From the NCBI GenBank assembly GCA_022823505.1, contig JAJEIA010000043.1, positions 1 through 43,426 on the forward strand: a DNA stretch of 43,426 nt, read 5' to 3'. The notes below the pieces were generated by a model. That model was not told the DNA's origin. It did not search any database and saw nothing but the letters and a program-made list of their open reading frames with translations. Made by a program: the position numbers and the translations under genes. The stretch comes from Dehalococcoidia bacterium. Lineage in GTDB: Bacteria > Chloroflexota > Dehalococcoidia > Lucifugimonadales > UBA3495. Below, in pieces: positions 15,392 through 23,324 of the stretch (position 1 is its first letter; the number at the start of each line of letters is the position of its first letter).

Positions 15392-16519
15392 ATGCCCCGC
15401 GCCGCCTTTGTCTACGACGACGCCATGAGCCAGCACGTGCTGCGCCAGGATCATCCCATGCGGCCCATCCGGCTGCGGCACACCTACGAGTTGCTGGAGG
15501 CGTACGACGCCTTCGACGGCGTCGACTCGCTGCTGGTTACCCCCACCCTGGCCGATGAGACCGCCGTGGGCGCCTTCCACTCCCGTGACTACATGGCCGC
15601 CGTGCGCACCTTCAGCCTGGGCCTCACCGGTTTCCAGCCCCAGCGCTTCGGCTTTGCCCAGGGCGGCGACAACCCGACCTATCCCGGCATGTACGAGGCC
15701 GCCATGCTCAGCACCGGCGCGACCCTCACCGCCGCCCGCATGGTCGCCGACGGCGAGGTTCCGGCGGCGTTCAACATCAGCGGCGGCCTGCACCACGCCG
15801 CGGCCCGCAACGCCAGCGGCTTCTGCGTCTTCAACGACCCCGTGGTCGCCATCATGTACCTGCTGCAGCGCGGCCTCCGCGTGGCCTACGTGGACATCGA
15901 CGCCCACCACGGCGACGGCGTGCAGGACGCCTTCTACGACGACCCCCGCGTGCTCACCATCTCGGTGCACGAGTCGGGCCGTTACCTCTTCCCCGGCACC
16001 GGTTTCGCCGGCGAGGTCGGCGCGGGCGAGGGCGTGGGCTACGCGGTCAACCTGCCCCTGTACCCCTACACCGACGATGAGATCTACCTGGACGCCTTCG
16101 AGGCCGTGGTGCCGCCGCTGCTCGAAGCCTTCGCGCCCGACGTACTGCTCACCCAGCTGGGCATCGACTCCTACCACACCGACCCGCTGACCCACCTGCA
16201 GGTCACCAGCCGGGGCTTCATCGCCGCCGTGAGCCGGCTGGGCGGGCTCGGCTACCCGTGGCTGGCCACCGGCGGCGGCGGATACGACATTGGCGCGGTG
16301 GCCCGCTGCTGGACTCTGGCCTACGGCGTCATGTGCGGCGCGGACTGGCCCGATCGCATTCCCACGGCAGCCATCGAGCGGCTGGGACGCACCACGTTGC
16401 GCGACACCGAGATACCGGAAATGCCCGACCACATCCGCGCCGACGCGAAGGCGCTGGCAGCCGAGAGCGTGGCTGCCATCCGGGACGCGGTGTTCCCGGT
16501 TCACGGCCTGGAGGCGTAG
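15392..16519 (+). CDS. Histone-deacetylase-family protein (AcuC-like)
   Basis: This 375-residue zinc amidohydrolase is of the arginase/deacetylase superfamily. Visible signatures are GGDNPTYPGMYEAA, GGLHHAAARNASGFCVFND (general-base histidine pair), YVDIDAHHGDGVQ (zinc Asp and His), LGIDSYHTDPL (second zinc Asp) and GGGGYD (transition-state tyrosine). All catalytic residues appear intact. AcuC homologues deacetylate acetyl-CoA synthetase, and other members act on acetylpolyamines. The substrate here is unknown. Its last 19 bases overlap the convergent trmI gene. The ATG at 15392 lies 12 nt after a weak GGAG. Confidence 0.92.
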   Translation: MPRAAFVYDDAMSQHVLRQDHPMRPIRLRHTYELLEAYDAFDGVDSLLVTPTLADETAVGAFHSRDYMAAVRTFSLGLTGFQPQRFGFAQGGDNPTYPGMYEAAMLSTGATLTAARMVADGEVPAAFNISGGLHHAAARNASGFCVFNDPVVAIMYLLQRGLRVAYVDIDAHHGDGVQDAFYDDPRVLTISVHESGRYLFPGTGFAGEVGAGEGVGYAVNLPLYPYTDDEIYLDAFEAVVPPLLEAFAPDVLLTQLGIDSYHTDPLTHLQVTSRGFIAAVSRLGGLGYPWLATGGGGYDIGAVARCWTLAYGVMCGADWPDRIPTAAIERLGRTTLRDTEIPEMPDHIRADAKALAAESVAAIRDAVFPVHGLEA

Positions 16520-17394
16520 CCCTCCCGGCCCGGCGGCACGCAGCGGACCGCGGTGGTGATGAACCCGCTGTGGGCCACCATGCGGTGGGCCGGCCGCACG
16601 CTGCGCCGCGACACGTTCCAGCCGCGCAGCATGGTCTCGGCCGTCTCCACCCGGGCGAACCTGCCATCGGCGTTCAGCGCCAGCACCAGCTCCTGAACCT
16701 GCAGGATGGTGGGCAGGAAGGACAGCAGAATCCCCCCGGTGATCAGCGCGTTGGCGGCGGCATCCACCGCGTGCCACGGCTCCGGCAGGTCCAGTATCAC
16801 CCGGTCGACTTCGGTATCGGAGATGCCCTCGAAGATGTCGCCCACGGTCACCTCGTGGCGCGAGGTGTCGGGTATCACGGAGCGCACGTTGGACAGCGCC
16901 TTGTTCACCACGGCCTCGTTGATCTCGTAGGAATGGACACGGCCGGTGGGTCCCACGGCGCGCAGCAAAGCCGTGGTCAGCGCGCCCGAGCCGAACCCCG
17001 CCTCGACCACCGTGGCGCCGGGGAAGATGTCCGCCATGGACACGATGTTGCCCAGGTCCTTGGCGTAGATCACCTGCGGGCCGCGCGGCATCAGACGCAC
17101 GTAGTCGCCCAGGGTCGGCCGTATGCCCAGCATCACGTGGCCGCGACTGGTAGTGTACCACCCGCCCACGGGCTGCCCGATGACGTCGTCGTGGGGAAGC
17201 CATCCCAGGTGGCAGTGAAACTCGCCGCCCGGGGTCAGGGTCTCCTGGTAGGTACGGCCCTTGCGGTCCAGGAACAGGGCCAACTCGCCCGCGCTGAATC
17301 GGCTGCGGCCGCCAGCATCAACCTCCGTCATCGCCGGGGGCCCGGTTCCGTTGGAATCCTGATCGTTGCTGGCATCGTCGTCGGGCGTAGTCAT
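16501..17394 (-). CDS. trmI: tRNA (adenine-58-N1)-methyltransferase TrmI
   Basis: TrmI makes m1A58 in the T-loop of tRNA from S-adenosylmethionine. The 297-residue protein has an N-terminal beta domain (FLDRKGRTYQETLTPGGEFHCHLG), the PRGPQVIYAKDLGNIV linker, and a Rossmann methyltransferase domain with VVEAGFGSGALT as the SAM-binding motif I and VILDLPEPW as the catalytic-loop aspartate. The first 25 residues are a poorly conserved acidic extension. A TATAAT ends seven bases before the ATG with no ribosome binding site between, so the mRNA may be leaderless. Widespread in Actinobacteria, Thermus and Chloroflexota. Confidence 0.94.
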   Translation of the reverse strand: MTTPDDDASNDQDSNGTGPPAMTEVDAGGRSRFSAGELALFLDRKGRTYQETLTPGGEFHCHLGWLPHDDVIGQPVGGWYTTSRGHVMLGIRPTLGDYVRLMPRGPQVIYAKDLGNIVSMADIFPGATVVEAGFGSGALTTALLRAVGPTGRVHSYEINEAVVNKALSNVRSVIPDTSRHEVTVGDIFEGISDTEVDRVILDLPEPWHAVDAAANALITGGILLSFLPTILQVQELVLALNADGRFARVETAETMLRGWNVSRRSVRPAHRMVAHSGFITTAVRCVPPGREGYASRP

Positions 17395-17399
17395 TGGTG

Positions 17400-17406
17400 T
17401 ATTATA
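17400..17406. promoter_or_regulatory. Overlapping divergent -10 elements, both probably giving leaderless mRNAs
   Basis: TATTATA reads as TATAAT on the minus strand (17406-17401), six bases from the trmI ATG, and as TATTAT on the plus strand (17400-17405), nine bases from the ATG of the DUF2203 gene. Only 20 bp separate the two start codons, with no Shine-Dalgarno sequence ahead of either at those positions. Transcription starting six to nine bases after each -10 would begin at or next to each start codon. Confidence 0.6.
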
Positions 17407-17414
17407 CCGCCGTT

Positions 17415-17813
17415 ATGCAGGAGCGGATGTTCACCCTGGAAGAGGCCAACGACCTGGTGCCGTGGCTGGAAGAGCGGTTCGAGGCCATGGCGCCGCTGCG
17501 GGCCGAGTTGGTGCGCCAGCAGGAGGACTTGCTGTCCCTGCTGCGCCGCCGCCGCAGCAACGGCCACTCCAGCAGCGAGGAGGAGATCGCGGAGACCGAA
17601 CGCGTCGTGTCCGAACTCACCCGCCGCCTGCAGGATGCGGTGCGGGAGATCACCGAGCGGGGCATCCAGGTGCGCGACATCGGCCGCGGCCTGGTGGACT
17701 TCCCGTCACGCCGAGAGGGCGACGTCGTCTACCTCTGCTGGCAGCGCGGCGAGCCCTCCATAGACTGGTGGCACCCCACCGACACGGGGTTCGCCGGGCG
17801 ACGGCCGCTGTAG
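17415..17813 (+). CDS. DUF2203 family protein
   Basis: The 132-residue protein begins MFTLEEANDLVPWLEERF, the typical DUF2203 opening, has a central helical region with heptad-like spacing, and ends with GIQVRDIGRGLVDFPSRREGDVVYLCWQRGEPSIDWWH, the family's conserved C-terminal block. The function of the family is unknown. It is transcribed divergently from trmI off a shared 20-bp promoter. The ATG at 17415 fits a leaderless message, while an ATG at 17427 four bases after AGGAG is a second possible start. It is followed by the repeat region upstream of the Fic gene. Confidence 0.85.
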   Translation: MQERMFTLEEANDLVPWLEERFEAMAPLRAELVRQQEDLLSLLRRRRSNGHSSSEEEIAETERVVSELTRRLQDAVREITERGIQVRDIGRGLVDFPSRREGDVVYLCWQRGEPSIDWWHPTDTGFAGRRPL

Positions 17814-17841
17814 GGTTCCCACGGTCTCTAGCGTAAGGGCT

Positions 17842-17868
17842 CTTACATTGGCCTGACGCCAATGTAAG
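17842..17868. repeat. Perfect 11-bp inverted repeat upstream of the Fic gene
   Basis: CTTACATTGGC and GCCAATGTAAG flank a 5-bp centre. The TTACATTGG half also opens each copy of the 55-bp direct repeat that follows. A dyad of this size in front of a gene with a C-terminal DNA-binding-like domain is a good operator candidate. It could also act as a weak terminator after the DUF2203 gene, but no T-run follows. Confidence 0.8.
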
Positions 17869-17875
17869 GATTGGC

Positions 17876-18002
17876 CCGTTTGTTTACATTGGCCCCGTAG
17901 GAGTGTAAGATCGCTTACACGGCCAGCCGTTCAATGTAAAAGATTTGCCGTTTGTTTACATTGGCCCCGTAGGAGTGTAAGATCGCTTACACGGCCAGCC
18001 GT
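17876..18002. repeat. 55-bp perfect direct repeat (two copies, 72-bp period) with internal palindromes
   Basis: Copies at 17876-17930 and 17948-18002 are identical. Each contains TTTACATTGG and the palindrome GTGTAAGATCGCTTACAC (17903-17920 and 17975-17992). An inverted CAATGTAAA (17932-17940) faces the TTTACATTG of copy 1. With the dyad at 17842 this makes a cluster of TGTAA-type half-sites on both strands, directly upstream of the Fic gene. It most likely serves as a regulatory array. Two copies with a 17-bp spacer do not make a CRISPR. Confidence 0.85.
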
Positions 18003-18108
18003 GCTACGTAAGGTTATCAGCATCGGCTTACACAGCCGTGATGATTATGTTAAATATTTTAAGTTTATGCATGCCCTTACGAGGAATCGAAGGGCGCTGG
18101 AGACCTTT

Positions 18109-19284
18109 GTGCGACACTCGGATTTCACTACCTCTAGCCCCGGCCATCTGGTGCCCGCAGCCACATTGGACGGCATCTATTGTCCTGCTTTCGTGCCAGA
18201 CCCACTCCTGCCTGCTATCGTATGGAGCGATGAGACGGTAGATTTGCTATCGCAGGCTGACAGGGCTCTCAGTAGATTGGAAGGTCGATCAGCCGCCATG
18301 CCTAGCCCATCGCTGCTAAGCCAGCCAATGGCGCTCCGCGAATCAGTAGCGTCAAGCAGCATTGAAGGGACCACCTCCAATATTGCCGAAGTGTATCAAT
18401 TTCAGATTGGAGCATCTTCCCGAGACCCGGACGATACTCGTGAGGTCGTCAACCACATAATGGCTTTGCGTCACGGCATGAACCGTTTGGAAACACTACC
18501 AGTCAGTAAACGCCTTATACAAGAAGTGCATGAAAAATTGATGACGGACGTCCGTGGCGGCGACCGCAGACCAGGTCAATTCCGTGATCATCAAGTTTTT
18601 ATTGGATCTCGGTCCGCCGGTATAGAGCATGCGCGCTTTGTTCCGCCTCCACCGCCCGAAATGATGACTGCTCTCAACGAACTAGAAGAGTTTTTGCACT
18701 CGAAACCAAACATTCCTGACCTCGTACAACTAGCCCTCATACACTATCAATTTGAGACTATCCACCCTTTTGGTGACGGTAACGGACGTATAGGCAGATT
18801 GTTGATTACATTGCTTCTGTGTGAACGTGCGTATTTGACGCACCCTTTGCTATATTTGAGCAATTATTTTGCAGAGTATAGGCAAGAATATATGGATCTA
18901 CTTTTACATATTAGCCTGCGCGGAGAGTGGGAACCGTGGATCCAATTTTTCCTGAGGGCGGTAAAAGTCGTTGCTACGGACACATTAAGCAGAATAGAAA
19001 ACCTTTTGGCTCTGCAAGCAGATTACCAAGATAGGGTGAGATCTGATACTACTGCAGCTGCATTGTTCAACGTGATAGACCACTTATTCGGGGTTCCATT
19101 CATCACGGCTCCAAGGATTTCATCCATACAAAACGTCTCTAACCAAACTGCCAACGGTTACATCAGAAGGTTGGTAGTAGCCGGTATCCTGAGCGAACTG
19201 ACCGTTTACACACGTCCGCGCATCTACGTGGCTGACGACATTCTGAATGTAATTCAGGCGGATGCCGACTTCAGCGACTTCTGA
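18109..19284 (+). CDS. Fic-domain protein (AMPylase type, class II autoinhibited) with C-terminal winged helix
   Basis: Fic enzymes transfer AMP or another nucleotide group to target hydroxyls. The catalytic motif HPFGDGNGR is at residue 219 counted from the GTG at 18109. An N-terminal inhibitory motif SSSIEG (S82, E86, G87) marks class II self-inhibition. The last 80 residues (APRISSIQNVSNQTANGYIRR onward) look like a winged helix, common in chromosomal Fic proteins, and could read the upstream repeats. I prefer GTG 18109 because GGAG sits six bases ahead and the conserved part begins just after. ATG 18067 and GTG 18001 are alternatives. It is AT-richer than its neighbours, suggesting transfer. 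It overlaps the convergent protease gene by 14 bp. Confidence 0.9.
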   Translation: MRHSDFTTSSPGHLVPAATLDGIYCPAFVPDPLLPAIVWSDETVDLLSQADRALSRLEGRSAAMPSPSLLSQPMALRESVASSSIEGTTSNIAEVYQFQIGASSRDPDDTREVVNHIMALRHGMNRLETLPVSKRLIQEVHEKLMTDVRGGDRRPGQFRDHQVFIGSRSAGIEHARFVPPPPPEMMTALNELEEFLHSKPNIPDLVQLALIHYQFETIHPFGDGNGRIGRLLITLLLCERAYLTHPLLYLSNYFAEYRQEYMDLLLHISLRGEWEPWIQFFLRAVKVVATDTLSRIENLLALQADYQDRVRSDTTAAALFNVIDHLFGVPFITAPRISSIQNVSNQTANGYIRRLVVAGILSELTVYTRPRIYVADDILNVIQADADFSDF

Positions 19285-20014
19285 TCTCCGCCAGCGCTGC
19301 CCGTATCTCGTCGGCGTGCACTGCGTAGAACGTGCCCACCACCGGCACGCCGCCCGGCGTCCGGCGAGCCGCCGCCCGTACCATTCCCACCACCTCGCCG
19401 GCCGTGTTCAGCACGGGCCCGCCGCTGTCGCCCGGGTCGATGGGCGCGTCCATCTCCAGGTTGCGCCCGAAGCTCTGCGCGCCGAAGTTGGTGATCTGGG
19501 ACAGTATGCCGGCGTTGGCCTTGGGCGAGCCCACCTGGCCGTCGCTCTTGACGCCGCTGCCTGAGTAGCCCAGGGCCAGCAGATCCCGGGCGATGTCGTT
19601 GATGTCCGCGTCGCCCAGCGGCAGCGGCGCCGCGCCCGCTCCCATCTGCGTCTCTCCGACATCGTAGCTGAGCAGCGCCACGTCCCGGCGCGCGTCCACG
19701 CCGGCCACCGTCGCCGCGAACGCCGGCGCGGCGGCCTGGCGCACGGTGACCCGCTCGCTGTCCGAAACCACGTGGGCCGCCGTAATGATTACCCCGGGCT
19801 CCTGCAGCCAGCCCGTGCCGTGCTGCCCGTCCTCCGGCTCGATGTAGAACACGGACGGCCAGACTTGCCGGTAGACCGCGCTGATGTTCGGCGCGGCGCG
19901 GTCGGCGACGACGGTCTGTATCGCGCTGTCAATCCGCGCGTCCACCTCGGCGTCGGTGGGACCGCAGGCGCCACTGAGAAGCGTGAGAGCAACCGCCAGC
20001 GCCCAAGTCCGCAT
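19271..20014 (-). CDS. Trypsin-like serine protease (S1C/HtrA-like), exported
   Basis: The 247-residue protein starts with a signal peptide (TWALAVALTLLSGAC), and the cysteine at residue 17 could be lipid-modified, though the lipobox is not canonical. The protease triad is visible: His in VIITAAHVV, Asp in RRDVALL and Ser in PGDSGGPVLN. No PDZ domain follows, so it is a minimal DegP-like or trypsin-like peptidase working outside the membrane. The ATG lies at the end of a family-B-like repeat fragment, and I see no strong ribosome binding site. It is convergent with the Fic gene. Confidence 0.87.
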   Translation of the reverse strand: MRTWALAVALTLLSGACGPTDAEVDARIDSAIQTVVADRAAPNISAVYRQVWPSVFYIEPEDGQHGTGWLQEPGVIITAAHVVSDSERVTVRQAAAPAFAATVAGVDARRDVALLSYDVGETQMGAGAAPLPLGDADINDIARDLLALGYSGSGVKSDGQVGSPKANAGILSQITNFGAQSFGRNLEMDAPIDPGDSGGPVLNTAGEVVGMVRAAARRTPGGVPVVGTFYAVHADEIRAALAEIRSR

Positions 20015-20050
20015 AGCGAGGGCAGCGTGGCAATTCCGTTGCGGAGAAAT

Positions 20051-20160
20051 GTCAGAATCAGGATTTACGGATTTTGTGATTTAGCAGGATTGGAAATCTC
20101 TCATTCACGAAACGGTCTTCATCCTGACAATCCCCAAATCCGGCAAATCCTGCTTCTGAC
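20051..20160. repeat. Dispersed inverted repeat, family C (40-bp arms)
   Basis: Arms at 20051-20090 and 20121-20160 are imperfect reverse complements. Both read outward as GTCAGAAxCAGGATTTxC and inward to CAGGAT, with a 30-bp loop. This is the only copy in the window. It lies between the protease start and the aldehyde dehydrogenase stop and would form a long RNA stem in either transcript. Confidence 0.75.
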
Positions 20161-20173
20161 GGTTTCCAGTCGG

Positions 20174-21685
20174 CTAGATAAACCGCGCCTGAGCGCGCGC
20201 CTCGTCGGCGTAGTCGATGTACACGGTGATGACCTCGCTGAAGAAGTCCACCGCCTCCACACCCTGCTCGCGCTGGCCCACGCCGGACGCTTTCAGGCCG
20301 CCGAAGGGCAGGTGGACCTCGCCGCCCAGCGTCGGCGCGTTGACGTGGACCATGCCGGCGTCCACGGTGTTAATGTACTTGAACGCCCGTGGGATGTCCC
20401 GCGTGTACACCGACGAGGACAGCCCGAACTTCACGCTGTTGGAGATCTCCACGGCGTGCTCCAGGTCACGGGCGCGGAACACCGTCAGCACCGGCCCGAA
20501 GATCTCCTCCTTGGCGATGCGCATGTCCGGCGTCACGTCGGTGAAGATTGTCGGCTCCACGTACCAGCCCTCGTCGTAGATGCCGCCCGAGAGCGTCCGT
20601 CCGCCGAAGGCCACCGTCGCCCCTTCGTCCCGGCCCACGGTGATGTAGTCCGACACCGTGCGCTGCTGCGACTCGCTGGACAGCGGACTCACGTCGATGC
20701 CATCCTCCAGCCCGTCGCCGATGGTCAGCCGGGACGTGCGCTCGATCAACTCCTCCATGAACTGGTCGTACACGCCGTCCTCGACGATGACCCGGCTGGT
20801 GGCGGTGCAGCGCTGGCCCGTCGATCCAAAGGCGCCCTGCACAATGCCGCCCAGGGCCTTGTCCAGGTCGGCGTCGGCCAGCAGGATGACAGCGTTCTTG
20901 CCGCCCATCTCGGCCTGCACCTTCTTCAGCAGCGAGGCGCCCCGGGTGTACAGGTCGGTGCCGATCTCCGTGCTGCCGGTGAACGAAATGCCGGCCACGT
21001 CGGGCGATTCGACCAGCGCATTGCCCACGCTGCCGCCCGGGCCGGTGATAAGGTTCAGCACTCCGGGCGGCACGCCCGCTTCCTCGAATACCTCGGTGAG
21101 CTTCACCGCGCACAGCGGCGTGCTGGAGGCCGGCTTGAAGATGATCGCGTTTCCGCAGATGAGCGCCGGCGCCATCTTCCACGCGGGGATGGCGATGGGG
21201 AAGTTCCACGGCGTGATGATGCCAACCACGCCCAGGGGCCGGCGCACCGTGTAGGCCACCGTGTTGGGCAGTTCCGACGGCGTGGTGTAGCCGAACATCC
21301 GCCGGCCCTCGCCGGCGGCGTACTCGATGATGTTCATGGCCCGCTTGACCTCGCCCCGTGCGTCGGGCAGCGGTTTGCCCTCCTCCTCGGTGATGGTCCG
21401 AGCGATCTCCTCAGCGCGGCGCTCCATGATCTCCAGGGCGCGGAACAGCACCTGGGCGCGCACCGGAGCCGGCGTGTCCGCCCACCCTTCGGCAGCTTCG
21501 GCCGCCGCAGCCACCGCCCGCAGGGTGTCCTCCGGATTGGACAACTGGAAGTGGCCCAGCAGCACGTCCTTGTGGGCCGGGTTGTACACGGAGTAGGTGC
21601 GGCCGGAGTCGGAAGGCGTCCACTGGCCGTTGATAAAGTTATTGTGGGTGCGAACGTCGCTTGTTACAGAGTTCGGGGTGGACAT
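20174..21685 (-). CDS. NAD(P)-dependent aldehyde dehydrogenase
   Basis: This 503-residue ALDH-superfamily enzyme has TPWNFPIAIPAWKMAPAL, the FTGSTEIG coenzyme motif, QAEMGGKN with the general-base glutamate, GQRCTATSR with the catalytic cysteine, and KEEIFGPVL near the C-terminal part. Overall type resembles 2,5-dioxovalerate / alpha-ketoglutarate semialdehyde or succinate-semialdehyde dehydrogenases. The substrate cannot be settled. Upstream AGGAG lies about 12 bases from the ATG, and TAGTAT further out may be its -10. It is divergent from the DUF1330 gene and not in an operon with obvious pathway partners. Confidence 0.93.
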   Translation of the reverse strand: MSTPNSVTSDVRTHNNFINGQWTPSDSGRTYSVYNPAHKDVLLGHFQLSNPEDTLRAVAAAAEAAEGWADTPAPVRAQVLFRALEIMERRAEEIARTITEEEGKPLPDARGEVKRAMNIIEYAAGEGRRMFGYTTPSELPNTVAYTVRRPLGVVGIITPWNFPIAIPAWKMAPALICGNAIIFKPASSTPLCAVKLTEVFEEAGVPPGVLNLITGPGGSVGNALVESPDVAGISFTGSTEIGTDLYTRGASLLKKVQAEMGGKNAVILLADADLDKALGGIVQGAFGSTGQRCTATSRVIVEDGVYDQFMEELIERTSRLTIGDGLEDGIDVSPLSSESQQRTVSDYITVGRDEGATVAFGGRTLSGGIYDEGWYVEPTIFTDVTPDMRIAKEEIFGPVLTVFRARDLEHAVEISNSVKFGLSSSVYTRDIPRAFKYINTVDAGMVHVNAPTLGGEVHLPFGGLKASGVGQREQGVEAVDFFSEVITVYIDYADEARAQARFI

Positions 21686-21860
21686 TTTGGCAGGCGCTCC
21701 TGTGTCAGTCCGCCTGTGGCGGCTGGCGAGTGCGAATCAGAATACTACCGGGGTCAACGCACGGCAAGCGGAATGGTAGCCGGCGGCACCCGCAGGTTAG
21801 AATGATACGGGCCGCAGCGTCCAACTTGCCGCCGGACAGCATTTCACCAAGGAGACAACC

Positions 21861-22149
21861 CATGGCTGCCTACATCATCGCCACCATCGAAGTGACCGAC
21901 CCCGAGAAGTTTGAAGTCTACCGCGGGCAGGTTCCCGCCACCATTGAGAAGCACGGGGGCCGCTACCTGGCGCGCGGCGGCGAGGTGACCGTGGTGGAGG
22001 GTGACCAGCCGGTCCGCCGCACCGTCATCCTGGAGTTCGACAGCCTCGAGAAGGCCAACGGCTGGTACTACTCCGACGACTACGCCGGCCCCAAGGAATT
22101 GCGCATCGCCTCCACCATCTCCAACGTGATGATCGTCGAAGGCGTTTGA
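21861..22149 (+). CDS. DUF1330 family small protein
   Basis: The 95-residue protein is a single ferredoxin-like (dimeric alpha-beta barrel) domain. AAYIIATIEVTDPEKFEVYRGQVP is the family's signature opening, followed by GGRYLARGGEV and the C-terminal LRIASTISNVMIVEGV. Family function is not established. The ATG follows CAAGGAGACAACCC. A TAGAAT at 21798-21803 may be its promoter. Its stop is 29 bp before the Uma2 start, and the two may share a transcript. The longer frame from 21661 reads through the divergent promoter region and is not real. Confidence 0.92.
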
Positions 22150-22178
22150 CCACTCCACGAGTTGGGGGAGACATCAGC

Positions 22179-23030
22179 ATGACCACCGTAACCGAGTCAA
22201 AAGCCCGTCCGCGCATCAGGGTCCAGGAACTGGTGAACCGGTTCGTCAGGGAAGGTCTGGATCGCCCGCTGTCCGAGGACGACCCGGACATCTACTACCC
22301 TGAATCGGACGGGAACCCGATGGCAGAAACCGACGCCCAGTTTTACCCGCTGACCGAAACCGTCCTCGCTCTGCGCCAGCGCTACGCCGACCGCGACGAT
22401 GTCTACGTCTCCGGCGACCTCCTGGTCTATTACCGGATGAACGACAACACAGTGCGGCTGGCTCCGGACGTGTTCGTGGTGTTCGGCGTGGAGGACCACC
22501 TCCGCAGTTCCTACATCATCTGGCGCGAGGAGGGCAAGACGCCCGATTTCGTTCTCGAAATCGCCTCGCCCAGCACCTTCGTGCGCGATATGACGGAGAA
22601 GCGCGCCCTCTACGCTGCGTTGGGCGTAACCGAATACTGGCGTTTCGACCCAACCGGCCAGCTTTTCTCCCCGGCCCTGGTCGGCGAGCAGTTGGCCCAG
22701 GACGGCGAATACGAACCCATCGAAATCGGGCTGGGCGATGACGGCATGCTCCGCGGGTACAGCGAGGTGCTGGAGTTGGAAGTCTGCCAGCGTCCTGACG
22801 GTGAACTCCGTCTCTACGACCCGGAGGCTCAAACCTGGCTCAGCTACCTGGCCGAGGAAGTGGCCGCCCGCCAGGCCGCCGAGGCAGAGCGGGATGCTGC
22901 CGAAGGAGCACGCCAGGAAGCCGAAGACGCCCGCCAGGAAGCCGAAGATGCCCGGCAGGAAGCCGAAGCCCGCGCCCGTGCTCTGGAAGAGCAACTCCGG
23001 CAGCACGGCCTGTCGCCCGATCAAGTCTAA
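22179..23030 (+). CDS. Uma2-family nuclease-fold protein with C-terminal coiled-coil repeats, copy 4
   Basis: The 283-residue protein has a Uma2 core at residues about 40-170 (APDVFVVFGV, PDFVLEIASPST, EKRALYAALGVTEYWRFDP), so the acidic residues and lysine region are kept. From about residue 225 an Ala/Glu/Arg-rich coiled coil follows, including three units of ARQEAED-type heptads encoded by a 21-bp tandem repeat. This layout is common in cyanobacterial and Chloroflexota Uma2 proteins. The ATG at 22179 is behind GGGGGAGACATCAGC. It is followed 15 bp later by a Phd/VapC pair. Function is unknown. Confidence 0.9.
   Translation: MTTVTESKARPRIRVQELVNRFVREGLDRPLSEDDPDIYYPESDGNPMAETDAQFYPLTETVLALRQRYADRDDVYVSGDLLVYYRMNDNTVRLAPDVFVVFGVEDHLRSSYIIWREEGKTPDFVLEIASPSTFVRDMTEKRALYAALGVTEYWRFDPTGQLFSPALVGEQLAQDGEYEPIEIGLGDDGMLRGYSEVLELEVCQRPDGELRLYDPEAQTWLSYLAEEVAARQAAEAERDAAEGARQEAEDARQEAEDARQEAEARARALEEQLRQHGLSPDQV
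22908..22970 (+). repeat. 21-bp tandem repeat (three units) in the Uma2 coiled coil
   Basis: Three consecutive 21-bp units (22908-22928, 22929-22949, 22950-22970) each encode ARQEAE plus one variable residue. They differ at only a few bases, so the array is recent and its copy number probably varies between strains, changing coiled-coil length by one heptad per unit. Confidence 0.85.
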
Positions 23031-23045
23031 CGCGGAGGTTCAGTG

Positions 23046-23324
23046 ATGCGCGAAGTTGAGGATTACGATGCCAAATTCATCCTTTTCGAGCTGTTGGAGG
23101 AGGCAAGACAGGGTGAAACAGTGGTGATAACCCACCACGGCCAGCCGGTTGCGCATCTCTGCCCCGTGCCTCTTCCTGATCCGACTTTGGAATCGCCGCG
23201 TAACCTTTTGGAGGAGAACGAAAAGGCATATGCAGAAAGCGATGACAGGTCGCCAGAACCGTGGGAGACAGTCTCCGACAGCTTGCGTGACATCCTGGAT
23301 TGGCGACGCTACGGGCGGCGCTGA
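23046..23324 (+). CDS. Phd/YefM-family antitoxin
   Basis: The 92-residue protein has the Phd N-terminal domain: YDAKFILFELLEEARQGETVVITHHGQPVAHLCP, in which the usual 'A-K..L..L...V..GE...I...G.PVA.L' pattern can be followed. The acidic C-terminus (about residues 55-92) would neutralise the toxin. The ATG at 23046 follows GGAGGTTCAGTG. The stop overlaps the toxin ATG by one base, so translation is coupled. It presumably represses its own promoter with the toxin as co-repressor. It follows the coiled-coil Uma2 gene closely and may share its transcript. Confidence 0.88.
   Translation: MREVEDYDAKFILFELLEEARQGETVVITHHGQPVAHLCPVPLPDPTLESPRNLLEENEKAYAESDDRSPEPWETVSDSLRDILDWRRYGRR

Noticed and set aside
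15122..17203. Minus-strand open frame of about 690 codons
   Set aside because: It lies opposite the AcuC-like gene and out of frame with trmI, and its translation is low-complexity Ala/Gly/His/Val typical of antisense shadows in high-GC genes.
17876..18002. CRISPR array
   Set aside because: Only two 55-bp repeats with a 17-bp spacer, no cas genes and strong internal palindromes. A regulatory array is more likely.
19772..21805. Plus-strand open frame of about 677 codons
   Set aside because: It is the antisense of the protease start and the aldehyde dehydrogenase. Composition is shadow-like and no family motif appears.
22908..22970. Tandem repeat as a separate mobile or CRISPR-like element
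   Set aside because: Units are in frame with the Uma2 coding sequence and encode coiled-coil heptads.
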